Positions 55,881 to 64,000 of a stretch of DNA of 64,000 bases are shown piece by piece. Each line of letters starts with the position of its first letter. Position 1 is the first letter of the stretch. This DNA comes from DASVWZ01 sp963708575 (GTDB lineage Bacteria > Acidobacteriota > Terriglobia > Terriglobales > Acidobacteriaceae). A program made the translations under genes and the position numbers. The notes beneath the pieces are model-generated. The model was not told the origin of the DNA. It worked only from the letters and a program-made list of their open reading frames with translations, and did no database searches. The DNA is taken from positions 930,001-994,000 of the forward strand of contig CAVPTB010000003.1 in NCBI GenBank assembly GCA_963708575.1. Direction: 5' to 3'.

Positions 55881-58300
55881 CTAGCGGGTCAATTGGAATT
55901 CTCCGTGCAATGAGGCGGTCGAATCTCCGCCGGCCCAAACGTCAAAGTGCTCAGGTTCAATAACCCACGTTTTCCCAGTAGGGCTCCAGAACTGCAGTTC
56001 GCTTTTCCCCAGCATGAAGTGAACGTTTTGCTTTGCGCCGGGAGCCAGGGTCACGCGCTCGAACCCTTTCAATTCCTTGACTGGGCGGGAAGCGCTTCCA
56101 GCTTTCTGATGAATATATAGCTGCACCACAGCGTCTCCGCTGCGACTGCCGGTGTTTGTCACGTCCACGGAGACTTCGATCCGGCCGTCCGTATGCGCCG
56201 TCGGCGTGACTTTCAGATTTTCGAATGAGAACGTGGTGTAACTAAGACCGTAGCCGAACGGATAAAGCGGAGTGCTGGGAATGTCCCAGTAACGGGATTT
56301 GAAGTCCGCCGAAGTTTCCGGAATTTGGGTGAGGTTGTGGTTGTAATACAAGGGCAATTGCCCGGTGCTGCGTGGCCACGTGACCGGCAAATGTCCGGCG
56401 GGATTTACTTCGCCAAAAAGAATATCCGTCACCGCAGCGCCGCCCTCGCTTCCGGGGTACCAGGCCTCGAGAATTGCTCGAACATGCTCGGCTGCCCAGG
56501 AAATATCCAGAGGCCGGCCATTGATGAGGACCAGCGTTACCGGGGTACCGGTCGCCACTACGGCCTCGAGCAAATCTTCCTGCCCGTTCGATAAATTTCA
56601 GTGATGAGCGCGAGGCGTTTTCGCCGCTCATGAGATCGAGTTCTCCGAGGACCACGACCGCGACATCCGCTTGCTTAGCAGCGCTTGACCGCTTCCTGAA
56701 TGGCCTGTTGGATTTTCGGAATCACTCTGCCGCGGTTGCTCTTGCATGTTCTTGGTGAGATCGAGGTCCCTCGAAGGACGATGGGATCTCACGATGGATG
56801 ATTAGGTCCATGAGCGTAGCTCACGCGAACTGCCGGTTATCTACCTTTTTCCCGTAATGTTTTGGAGTATATTGTCTTTTTACGGAGCCTGGTCTTCGAG
56901 AAATTGCGCCCCACACTCCCGAGCTAAGTCGTACTTTGCATCATGGGCCAAAGGCCCGATGACCGCGATCGACTTAAAAATACTTTTCCCTGCGGACTGA
57001 GCGGCAGCAGAGCGTTTTCATTACGCAGCAACACTATGGAACGCTACGGCCGTGGTGCGTGCCGCGCGCAGGTGCTCAGGAATCATTCAAGTACCGCCTG
57101 GATGCGCGACTCATACGACGTAGGGATGTTCGAAGAGGTTGAGGCGCAGCTTGGTTTCGAGAATCGCGCTGCACGCGATCGTCAATTTCCTTACACGGAA
57201 ACGCGTCCTTGCTCTACTGTACTTCGCCGGGAAGGTACTTGAGATATGTTTCCGCTGGCCATGTCCATGCTGACGCCCAGCGTTGAAGGCCTTAAATGCG
57301 GCGTCCTGGTAACCTCACGCGCGTAGCCATGGGTGACGAGGTTTTCGCACCGCGACGGCATCGGTCACGACAAATCCTTTGAAACCCCAGGTCATGTCGC
57401 AGCACATCCGTGAGGAGCCATCGGTTTCCGCTTGCCGGCACATCGTTCAAATCCATGTAGGCACTCATAACACTGCCGACACCGGCATCAATCGCTGCTT
57501 TGAACGGAGGGAGGTAAATTTTCCGGAACTGTTCTTCCGCAATGTAGGAGGAATCGTAGTCTCGTCCGCCGTCAGCGGCTCCGTATCCGGCAAAATGCTT
57601 GGCGCAGGCCAGAACATGATCAGGAGCGCCCAAGGAAATTGCCTTGCAGGCCCAACACTTGCGCGCGAGCTATAGCGGCGCCAAGGAACGGGTCTTCGCC
57701 TGCGCCTTCCACCATGCGTCCCCACCTCGCGTCGCGCGCGATGTCCAGCATGGGCGCGAAGGTCCAATTGATTCCTGCGGCGCGCGCTTCACTCGCAGCC
57801 ACGGCTCTGCGCTGCCTCCACCAGCTTTGGATCCCATGAGGAAGCCATCGCGATCGGAGCGGGGAAGATTGTCTGATAGCCGTGAATGACGTCGAGTCCA
57901 AAAAGAATTGGAATATGAAGGCGCGATTGGTCAACCGCCACGTGCTGCAGGCGGTTGATCTCCTTGGGGTCGGTGACCCAGAGCACGGAACCAGCGCCGC
58001 GTTGCTGAATGACCTCGTCGATCGGTCTGTTCACGGTCTCTTTGAACTCGGGAATTTGAAAGCCAGGGAGCTGCGAGAGTTGTGCGATTTTCTCGTCCAG
58101 CGTCATCTGGCGGAGCAAGGAGTTGGCTCGCTTCTCGATTTGGGCGTCGTTAGCAACTGACGCCGGAGTTGCCGACGAAGTGGATGTTTGTCCGAAGGCT
58201 CTGGAGCCTGTAGCGGAAAGAAGGATGATTGTGCAAAGAGCCAGGACAGTTCGGGGAGATTGAGCAAGCGACGATTCTTGCCTGGGAGAGGGGCATCTGG
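55881..58300 (-). pseudogene. Beta-glucosidase, glycoside hydrolase family 3 (BglX-like), many frameshifts
   Basis: Pieces in all three minus frames line up in the order of one GH3 enzyme. First comes a signal peptide (VLALCTIILLSATG, near 58260), then MTLDEKIAQLSQLPGF (58118), INWTFAPMLDIARDARWGRM and KHFAGYGAADGGRDY. GFKGFVVTDA-type sequence with the nucleophile Asp lies near 57355, and LVLINGRPLDISWA (about 56540) precedes the C-terminal fibronectin-like domain ending at 55881. At least eight frame changes lie between 56580 and 58290, with the most damage at 56655-57290. The 2.4-kb span equals a full-length gene. Confidence 0.75.
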
Positions 58301-58386
58301 ATACATTACTCCAGGCAATCGTTAAGATTCTTAAGTTTTTGGAACTGGGCAGGACCCTGGGACTGGCGCGAGCAGCGCAATGAGTT

Positions 58387-58797
58387 GTAGCAGCCGGACC
58401 TGTAAGCCGAATTTTGTCTGTGGGATTGCTCCCGCAGGACGGTCATTCCTCTAGGCCGCGCATTACTGTGCGGCTCAAGCGACCTACCCGGAGGTTTGAC
58501 GCGCCGAGCCGGCACGTCCTCGGGCGAACCCGAAGTCCCTCCCTATTTGGTCTTGCTCCGTGTGGGGTTTGCCATGCCCGCCGCATTACTGCGCCGGCGG
58601 TGCGCTCTTACCGCACCTTTTCACCCTTACCTCCATTTCGAAAAATGAAGGCGGTATATTTTCTGTGGCACTGGCCGTCGAACGAGCTTGAACTCGCCCT
58701 CCCGGACGTTATCCGGCACACTGCTCTGCGGAGTTCGGACTTTCCTCCCCCATTCCTTGACGGAACAGGAGCGACCGTCCGGTCCGGCTGCCTACCA
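58387..58797 (-). ncRNA. rnpB: RNase P RNA, bacterial class A
   Basis: P1 is formed by GTAGGCAGCCGGAC at the 5' end (near 58797) and GTCCGGCTGCTAC at the 3' end (near 58387). Inside are GGGGGAGGAAAGTCCG (about 58755-58740, the J3/4-P4 universal core), GGTAAGGGTGAAAAGGTGCG, AGAGCGCACCG and, near the end, CAGACAAAATTCGGCTTACA. About 410 nucleotides, the normal size. It processes tRNA 5' ends. It lies directly upstream of the broken GH3 gene. Confidence 0.95.
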
Positions 58798-58888
58798 GGC
58801 CATTATATGCGAAGGGTTGTAGGCGCTTCTTTCGGACGGCTCGTAACCCTTTGACTCGTGACATCCGGTGTGCAGAGTTGAGTCGCTT

Positions 58889-60115
58889 TTACGGGGTGAT
58901 TTCGAAGACTACGCCGTAGCCGTACTTGCCGCCGCCGGTGGTGGTGCCGTAGAGGTGGCCTTGCTTGTCCATGGTGAGGCCGTTGGGGTAGTCGCCGTCG
59001 GTTCCGTTGAATTTGTGGAGCACGCTGTACTTCCACTTGCCAGTTTTCTGCGGGCTCAGTTTGAAGACCAGGCCGCAGGTGCCATTACAGTTGCCTGTGC
59101 CGGCAATGCCATACATGTTTCCACTCTTATCAAACACCAGATTATTGCCGGGGGCTGCGCCGTTGTCTCCACCCGGAAATCCCCAAAGGACAGTTTCTTT
59201 CCAATGGCCTTGCTTGGTGGGTGTCAGCTTAAACACCGATCCCTCTTTATAAGGGCCGCAGTGGGTGGTGGTTCCGTAGGCTGTACCGGAACTATCGACA
59301 GTTAGGCTGCCGTAGGGTACACAGCCATCACCCTTGAACGAATCAAAATGGTGCATCACATGATAGGCCCAGGTACCATCGCCATTAGGAGTCATCTGAA
59401 AAGCGACGCCGCAATGGCCGCCGCAATCGGGGTAGTTAGTCAATCCGCCGAAGTAGGTGGTGCCGTAAAGGTTGCCCGTCGCATCCCAAGTGAAGGGGGC
59501 GAGGGGGTCGTCGCCGTCCATGCAGCCCTGCTGTTGGCAAAACTCATAGAGGTTCGTGTAGATCCAGCCATTGGACCCGGGGGAAAGTTCGCTGACTCCA
59601 CCTGAGCTGTTGTTACCGAAGCCGCCGTAGACATTTCCGTAGGCGTCAGAGATAAGCCCGACGGCGCCGGTACATCCCAGCGGCCAAATGGGGTCGAACG
59701 TCCACATGTTGTGAACCTGAGTCAATTCGAACATCGGCCCCAGTTCCTGAGTGCAACCATATAGATTACCCCGGCTGTCGACGGTAAGTGGACTATCAGC
59801 GTTCTGGAAGCCAGCAAAGTTGTATAGGACACTTTCCGACCACTTTCCGCCAGTCCGGCTCATCTTGAATATCACGCCACAGCCTGCACCGTCGCAGTTC
59901 TTATTCGTGCCGCCGCCAGCCGTCGCTCCGTAGAGGCTGCCTTTGTGATCCATCGCGAGGGCAGCAAAAAGGATCGGCCCGCTGCCGTCGTTGCTAGCAG
60001 TGAAATGATGCAGGACACGAAATTTGCTGGCCGCTCCCACTTCACGCGGTAACCAGACAACGGACATCGCCGTTAACAGGAGCACGGATAGTCGATTCAA
60101 GGTTCTTGGTTTCAT
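58889..60115 (-). CDS. GloVer-repeat (choice-of-anchor, TIGR03803) secreted protein
   Basis: About 408 residues. A signal peptide at the ATG at 60115 (LLLTAMSVVWLPREVGA) is followed by about eight copies of a roughly 50-residue repeat with LYGTTxxGG and GVVFxLTP-like cores (GSLYGATAGGG, GHLYGTTTGGGKYGYGVVFE). Such repeats form propeller-like surface proteins common in Acidobacteriota. The frame is open further upstream to 60421, but that part is not a signal peptide. Function unknown. Confidence 0.88.
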   Translation of the reverse strand: MKPRTLNRLSVLLLTAMSVVWLPREVGAASKFRVLHHFTASNDGSGPILFAALAMDHKGSLYGATAGGGTNKNCDGAGCGVIFKMSRTGGKWSESVLYNFAGFQNADSPLTVDSRGNLYGCTQELGPMFELTQVHNMWTFDPIWPLGCTGAVGLISDAYGNVYGGFGNNSSGGVSELSPGSNGWIYTNLYEFCQQQGCMDGDDPLAPFTWDATGNLYGTTYFGGLTNYPDCGGHCGVAFQMTPNGDGTWAYHVMHHFDSFKGDGCVPYGSLTVDSSGTAYGTTTHCGPYKEGSVFKLTPTKQGHWKETVLWGFPGGDNGAAPGNNLVFDKSGNMYGIAGTGNCNGTCGLVFKLSPQKTGKWKYSVLHKFNGTDGDYPNGLTMDKQGHLYGTTTGGGKYGYGVVFEITP

Positions 60116-60224
60116 GGGTTGCCGCCTTTTGCTAGGGACCAAGGGAGGGCAGCAGAAACGTCCTGCCGCCCGCCAATATACCACCACTCGCTTAGGTCTG
60201 ACCCGTGTTTGTTTCGGAGCGCAG

Positions 60225-61056
60225 CTAGTCGTCCGGATCCCCGCTTTCTGGTCCATCTGGCGGCAAAGGCTGTGTTTGCCCGGGCACCGTGCTCTGATAG
60301 AAGTTAATGAAGAAGGTTGAATTGTGTGTTGGATCGGTTGGTTGTATAGGCGTGAAGCTCCGTACCGATCCAAGGAAGAAATCCCACAGGGGCACCACTG
60401 GTTGATTGTTGACTTTCCCATCTAGGCCGTTCTGGTCTGCATATCCGTTTTTGCCACTCTGGTCAATGAAAGGCAGCCCAAAGTTGTTCTCCGTGAACCT
60501 AAGGATACTTCCGAAGTCATGTTCGTAGGCCGGTTGCTCGCCGGGACTGGGGAGCGCGCCGGAAACGTAACCTGAGGGAGTATAGGCAGATACGACCAGC
60601 AACGGTACTCGGAATCCGTACACATAGCCGCAGCCCCAGCCATTGGGCGCATTCTGGTTCGTGCACACATAACGCTGGAGTCCACTATCCCACTGTCCCG
60701 TATATATTGCTGGGGGTGGAACATGGTCGTAAAAGCCGCCCCAGTCGTCCCAAGTCACGAAAACGACCGTATCCTTCCAGTAGCTTTGGCCATTGTCCAT
60801 GCAAGTGCTGGTCCCAATCGAGTTGACGATGGCGGCTACCCAATCGGGGCCGAGACCTAGATCAGGATGGTTCTTATCAAGATTAGGATGGTCCGACCAA
60901 GCTTCGTCGGGGATGACCCAACTGACGGCAGGCAGTTGGCAATTCTGAATATCGGTCAGGATGGGTGCAGAACTGTTTTGATAGGGGTTGATGAGCGGGA
61001 GGATAACATGCCCCCACTCAATGCTCGATTGTTGGTGGAGACGAAGAAAGCGACCG
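60225..61056 (-). pseudogene. Phosphoesterase (phospholipase C/acid phosphatase type), 5' truncated
   Basis: The C-terminal part is clear: VVFVTWDDWGGFYDHVPPP, VYGFRVPLLVVSAYTPSGYV, SILRFTENNFGLPFID. The same frame continues upstream as LPAVSWVIPDEAWSDHP and EWGHVILPLINPYQ to about 61056. It then loses family sequence without any ATG, GTG or TTG before the TAG near 61127. The N-terminal half, with the first metal-binding residues, is missing. The ATG at 60800 would leave out half of the domain core. A remnant by my reading. Confidence 0.7.
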
Positions 61057-61261
61057 GGGTTCGGACCTGACGACGAAGGCAGTATAAGAATTGCGAAGAA
61101 GTTTGCAAGTGAAAGTTTAGATACAGAAGTCTAAGATTCAGACTGGGGTGCAGAAGTCAAACATAGGACTTGCGCAGGCTTCACCGACCGTCGCGAATGA
61201 GCTTCGAGTATGCTTTTAGAAAGCGCCGGATCCATTGCCCTTCAACGAGCCGAGGACGGGC

Positions 61262-61281
61262 GAGGACAAAGGACCGAAGTC
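61262..61281 (+). repeat. Purine-rich leader repeat, copy 2
   Basis: GAGGACAAAGGACCGAAGTC, about 40 bases before the first permease start, nearly matches 23108-23127 before pyrH. A second shorter GAGGAC unit precedes it at 61252. Confidence 0.4.
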
Positions 61282-61321
61282 CGAAGACTAGACGCCACAC
61301 AACAAGACCGACCACCCGACT

Positions 61322-62551
61322 ATGACCATTCTTGAAGCCATCCGCATCGCGTTGCTTTCGCTGTGGGCGAACAAGCTGCGCTCTGCGCTGACGCTGCTTG
61401 GCGTGGTCATCGGAGTGGCCGCGGTTATCGCGGTCGTCACCTTTGTTAACGGTATCAACGGCTACGTTGCCCAGAAAATCTTCAATCTGGGTGCCGACGT
61501 CTTCATCATCAGCAAAGTCTCTCCGGTCATCACCAACGTCGACCAGCTCCTCGAGGGCAAGAAGCGCAAAGACATCACTATGGACGACTACCAGGCCGTC
61601 CTCGAAGCGTGCACCCATTGCGCTGCTCTTGGGGCGTCCACCATCAAGACCGACGGCCATGTGAAATACAACGAACAATCGATCAGCGACGTCTGGGTGC
61701 GCGGCTTCACTCCTTCGATGGCGGCGATCCTCGATCTCGATCTGTTTTCCGGACGCATGATCAATGAGAATGACGAGAACAGCCGATCGAATGTTGCGGT
61801 CATTGGTACCGATCTCCTGGAGAATCTGTTTTCCGGCGTCGATCCCATTGGCAAAGAGATTCGCGTCGAAGGTCAGATCTACACCATCGTTGGGGTCGGA
61901 AAAAAGCAGGGCAAGACCCTGGGCCAAAGCCGCGACAACTACGTCGCTATGCCGATCAGCACCTACCTCAAGCAGTTCGGATCGCACACCAGCATCCGAA
62001 TTTCCGGCAAGGCGAATGGTGTGGGTGCGCAACTCGATTCCGCCATCGACGAAGTGCGAGTGGTACTGCGTTCCCGCCGCCACGACGCTCCCGGCCAGCC
62101 GGATAGTTTTGCCTCGGAAACCAATCAGAGTTTCCTCAGCATCTGGTCGAATTTGAGCGGGACGTTTTTCATTGTGATGGTGGCCATCGCTGCGATTTCG
62201 CTCGTTGTAGGGGGTATCGTCATCATGAATATCATGCTGGTCTCGGTCATCGAACGTACCCGGGAGATCGGCATTCGCAAGGCGATGGGTGCCCGCAGCG
62301 GCGATGTTTTGATGCAGTTTCTGATCGAGTCCTGCACCATGGCCGTGGTGGGAGGAATTCTCGGAGTTTTGTTCGGTATTACCTTCGCTAAGGGTATTAC
62401 CGCGATAATCGGTATGCCTTCGGAGATCAAGCTTTGGGCAGTCGCTGCAGGGTTGCTGGTTTCAGGAGGCGTCGGAGTTTTCTTCGGAGTTTATCCGGCA
62501 AGGCGCGCGGCAAGGTTGGACCCGATTGCCGCGTTGAGGTTTGAACTGTGA
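61322..62551 (+). CDS. ABC transporter permease, MacB/FtsX-like, first copy
   Basis: 409 residues. An N-terminal helix (LRSALTLLGVVIGVAAVIAV) is followed by a MacB periplasmic core domain (about 45-235) and three C-terminal helices. MNIMLVSVIERTREIGIRKA is the FtsX-type coupling block. The end is YPARRAARLDPIAALRFE. No ATP-binding subunit lies on either side within the window, though one could follow beyond the edge or act in trans. Such systems export peptides, antibiotics or lipoproteins, or transmit force. Start at 61322 has weak ribosome signal. Confidence 0.9.
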   Translation: MTILEAIRIALLSLWANKLRSALTLLGVVIGVAAVIAVVTFVNGINGYVAQKIFNLGADVFIISKVSPVITNVDQLLEGKKRKDITMDDYQAVLEACTHCAALGASTIKTDGHVKYNEQSISDVWVRGFTPSMAAILDLDLFSGRMINENDENSRSNVAVIGTDLLENLFSGVDPIGKEIRVEGQIYTIVGVGKKQGKTLGQSRDNYVAMPISTYLKQFGSHTSIRISGKANGVGAQLDSAIDEVRVVLRSRRHDAPGQPDSFASETNQSFLSIWSNLSGTFFIVMVAIAAISLVVGGIVIMNIMLVSVIERTREIGIRKAMGARSGDVLMQFLIESCTMAVVGGILGVLFGITFAKGITAIIGMPSEIKLWAVAAGLLVSGGVGVFFGVYPARRAARLDPIAALRFEL

Positions 62552-62589
62552 GAATAACTTGTGAGTAATTTGCGGCTAATTCATTTTCC

Positions 62590-63852
62590 ATGCTGAAAAG
62601 AGACGATTACGGCGAGATTGTCCGGATGGCGCTCGATACCATCCGCAGCAATAAGATGCGTTCGTCGCTGACCGTCTTGGGCATTGTGATCGGTGTCGCC
62701 GTCGTCATCGGAATTTCCTCCGTGGTCCGCGGCCTGAACGATAACGTTAGCGACGTGATCAGCAGCCTTGGTTCAAACATCGTCTTCGCCTTTCACTTGG
62801 AGCCGTTCAACTTCGGACGTCCTAGCGAAGAGATGCGGAAGCGCCGCGAACTTACGCTCGATGACGCGATTGCGATGAAAGATCTTCCCCACGTGAAGGC
62901 TGTCACTCCCACGTTGCAATATATTCAGCAGGACTTTGGGGCTGGGACGTACGTGGTGAAATATAAGGATCGCCGTGCCAAGAACACGATTCTCGAAGGG
63001 GACATCGCAGGCGCGAAGGATGTTTATGACCTGCAACTCAGTTCTGGGCGCTGGTTCAGCGATGTTGACGACGAACATCATTCGCCAGTGATCATTTTAG
63101 GTTCAGATACCGCCGAAGAACTTTTCCCCACCGAAGACCCGTTGGGTAAGGAGATCAATATCGAAGGCCAGGCCTTCACCGTGATTGGCATCACGGCCCC
63201 CACCAAGAGTGTTTTTTCCGGCGGCAAGAATCCGAACGACAATATCGTATATTTCCCGCTCATGACTTTTCGCAAACTCCATCCTGAGTTGAAGCAGTAC
63301 TGGATCGGCGTTAAGGCCACCTCGCACGAGGATATGCCGAAAGCCATGGACGAAATGCGGGAGTTGCTGCGACGGCGTCGAAAAGTCGCGCCAGATAAGC
63401 CTGACAATTTCGCCATCTTTACCCAGGATTCTTTGTCGGATGTGTGGAACCAGGTCACCGGTGCAGTCTTCATCTTTATGTTTGCGGTTTCGAGCGTAGG
63501 GCTGATCGTTGGCGGCGTCGGCGTCATGAATATCATGCTGGTATCGGTAACCGAGCGTACGCGAGAAATCGGCGTGCGCAAGGCGATTGGTGCCCGCAAG
63601 CGCGATATCCTTCTGCAATTCACCCTGGAAGCCATAACGCTTACCGCGTTGGGCGGCGTTTTGGGCGTGCTTGTCGGCGCCATTATTACTTGGACGATCC
63701 CGCTGATTTGGGATTCGCTGCCCGCCCGCATGTCCATCTTCTGGGCGACTTTTGGATTTGGTGCTGCCGCGGTGGAAGGCTTGCTCTTCGGAATCTATCC
63801 TGCTTGGAAGGCCGCCAACCTCGACCCGATTGAATCTCTGCGCTATGAGTAG
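62590..63852 (+). CDS. ABC transporter permease, MacB/FtsX-like, second copy
   Basis: 420 residues, of the same design as its neighbour: KMRSSLTVLGIVIGVAVVIG, a periplasmic domain, and MNIMLVSVTERTREIGVRKA, ending YPAWKAANLDPIESLRYE. The two are clear paralogues. They lie 38 bases apart and probably form a heterodimer or alternating pair in the inner membrane. The ATG at 62590 has no strong ribosome site. Confidence 0.9.
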   Translation: MLKRDDYGEIVRMALDTIRSNKMRSSLTVLGIVIGVAVVIGISSVVRGLNDNVSDVISSLGSNIVFAFHLEPFNFGRPSEEMRKRRELTLDDAIAMKDLPHVKAVTPTLQYIQQDFGAGTYVVKYKDRRAKNTILEGDIAGAKDVYDLQLSSGRWFSDVDDEHHSPVIILGSDTAEELFPTEDPLGKEINIEGQAFTVIGITAPTKSVFSGGKNPNDNIVYFPLMTFRKLHPELKQYWIGVKATSHEDMPKAMDEMRELLRRRRKVAPDKPDNFAIFTQDSLSDVWNQVTGAVFIFMFAVSSVGLIVGGVGVMNIMLVSVTERTREIGVRKAIGARKRDILLQFTLEAITLTALGGVLGVLVGAIITWTIPLIWDSLPARMSIFWATFGFGAAAVEGLLFGIYPAWKAANLDPIESLRYE

Positions 63853-63891
63853 AAGTCCGTCTATCGGCGTGCGGTATTCTCGTAGCCATCA

Positions 63892-64000
63892 ATGATAAGA
63901 GTCTTTGAGATACTGGCGCTGGCCGGGACGCTTTCGAGCCTCGCCTACTATGCCGTCTGTCTGTGGAGTGCTGCCGCCTTTCAACGAGGCAGAAAATCTA
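63892..64000 (+). CDS. Possible glycosyltransferase N-terminus (HpnI-like), cut by window edge
   Basis: 36 codons from an ATG 39 bases after the second permease. They encode a hydrophobic N-terminus, MIRVFEILALAGTLSSLAYY then a polar AFQRGRKS. This resembles the first membrane helix of hopanoid-linked (HpnI-type) or ceramide glucosyltransferases, but 36 residues are not enough to be sure. Confidence 0.4.
   Translation, partial: MIRVFEILALAGTLSSLAYYAVCLWSAAAFQRGRKS

Noticed and set aside
56943..57242. Plus-strand 99-residue ORF in the damaged GH3 region
   Set aside because: Minus-strand fragments of GH3 read through this segment; the plus ORF has no ribosome site or family match.
58414..58854. 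Plus-strand ORF of 146 residues over the RNase P region
   Set aside because: It lies over the minus-strand rnpB RNA, whose conserved core and P1 stem are clear, and has shadow composition.
1..64000. CRISPR arrays, tRNA genes, prophage or insertion-sequence transposases
   Set aside because: I looked for regular repeat-spacer arrays, cloverleaf-type sequences with CCA-end stems and transposase motifs and saw none; only small MITE-like and palindromic repeats were found.

Overview
The window is a chromosomal stretch from a moderately GC-rich Gram-negative bacterium, most likely a soil-type member of the Acidobacteriota. The pointers are an outer-membrane biogenesis set (BamA, OmpH/Skp, TonB C-terminal domain, TonB-dependent receptor), a GloVer-repeat protein, a FecR/W-rich (DUF6600-like) protein, a PEGA/TPR serine-threonine kinase, large secreted glycoside hydrolases, and frequent TTG and GTG starts. 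This taxon call is inference from gene content; no 16S rRNA is present.

Layout. 1-2596 (minus): a compact, translationally coupled operon with a 59-residue YxxP-leader peptide, an S26-type peptidase, an HPr-kinase-like protein, a PqqD-like protein and a radical SAM enzyme that runs off the left edge. I read it as a peptide-modification (RiPP) system and as the most novel item here. 2887-8881: a FecR/W-rich secreted protein, a cytochrome c, an MFS transporter with YjbQ, and a GT2 glycosyltransferase. 9037-12307: two small proteins, one of them Trm112/YcaR-like, then a cobalamin riboswitch controlling a BtuB-like receptor. 12369-18761: a frameshifted beta-helix lipoprotein, a GNAT, a frameshifted secreted protein, a carbonic-anhydrase-like protein and a class II aldolase. 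18888-24573: a housekeeping block queA, rplM-rpsI, rpsB, tsf, pyrH, frr, with a four-way-junction RNA candidate between rpsB and tsf. 24678-32339: CPBP protease, BaiN/HI0933-type flavoprotein, DUF4382-like lipoprotein, serA and a molybdopterin oxidoreductase. 32517-37237: envelope biogenesis (bamA, ompH, tonB-like). 37383-43828: alr, two hydrolases, GNAT, glyA and a GT4 glycosyltransferase. 43865-58300: a sugar porter with a GH38 mannosidase, a giant kinase with PEGA repeats, an aldehyde dehydrogenase and a shattered GH3 gene. 58387-64000: RNase P RNA, a GloVer-repeat protein, a phosphoesterase remnant, two MacB/FtsX-like permeases and the start of a possible HpnI-like glycosyltransferase.

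A recurring oddity is single-base frame disruption of otherwise well-conserved genes (beta-helix lipoprotein, 16126 gene, bamA twice, tonB, kinase/PEGA, GH3 many times). Because bamA is essential, at least part of this probably reflects indel errors in the assembly. Intergenic regions also carry small structured repeats, including two roughly 100-bp elements with related terminal inverted repeats, short palindromes and purine-rich leader repeats.
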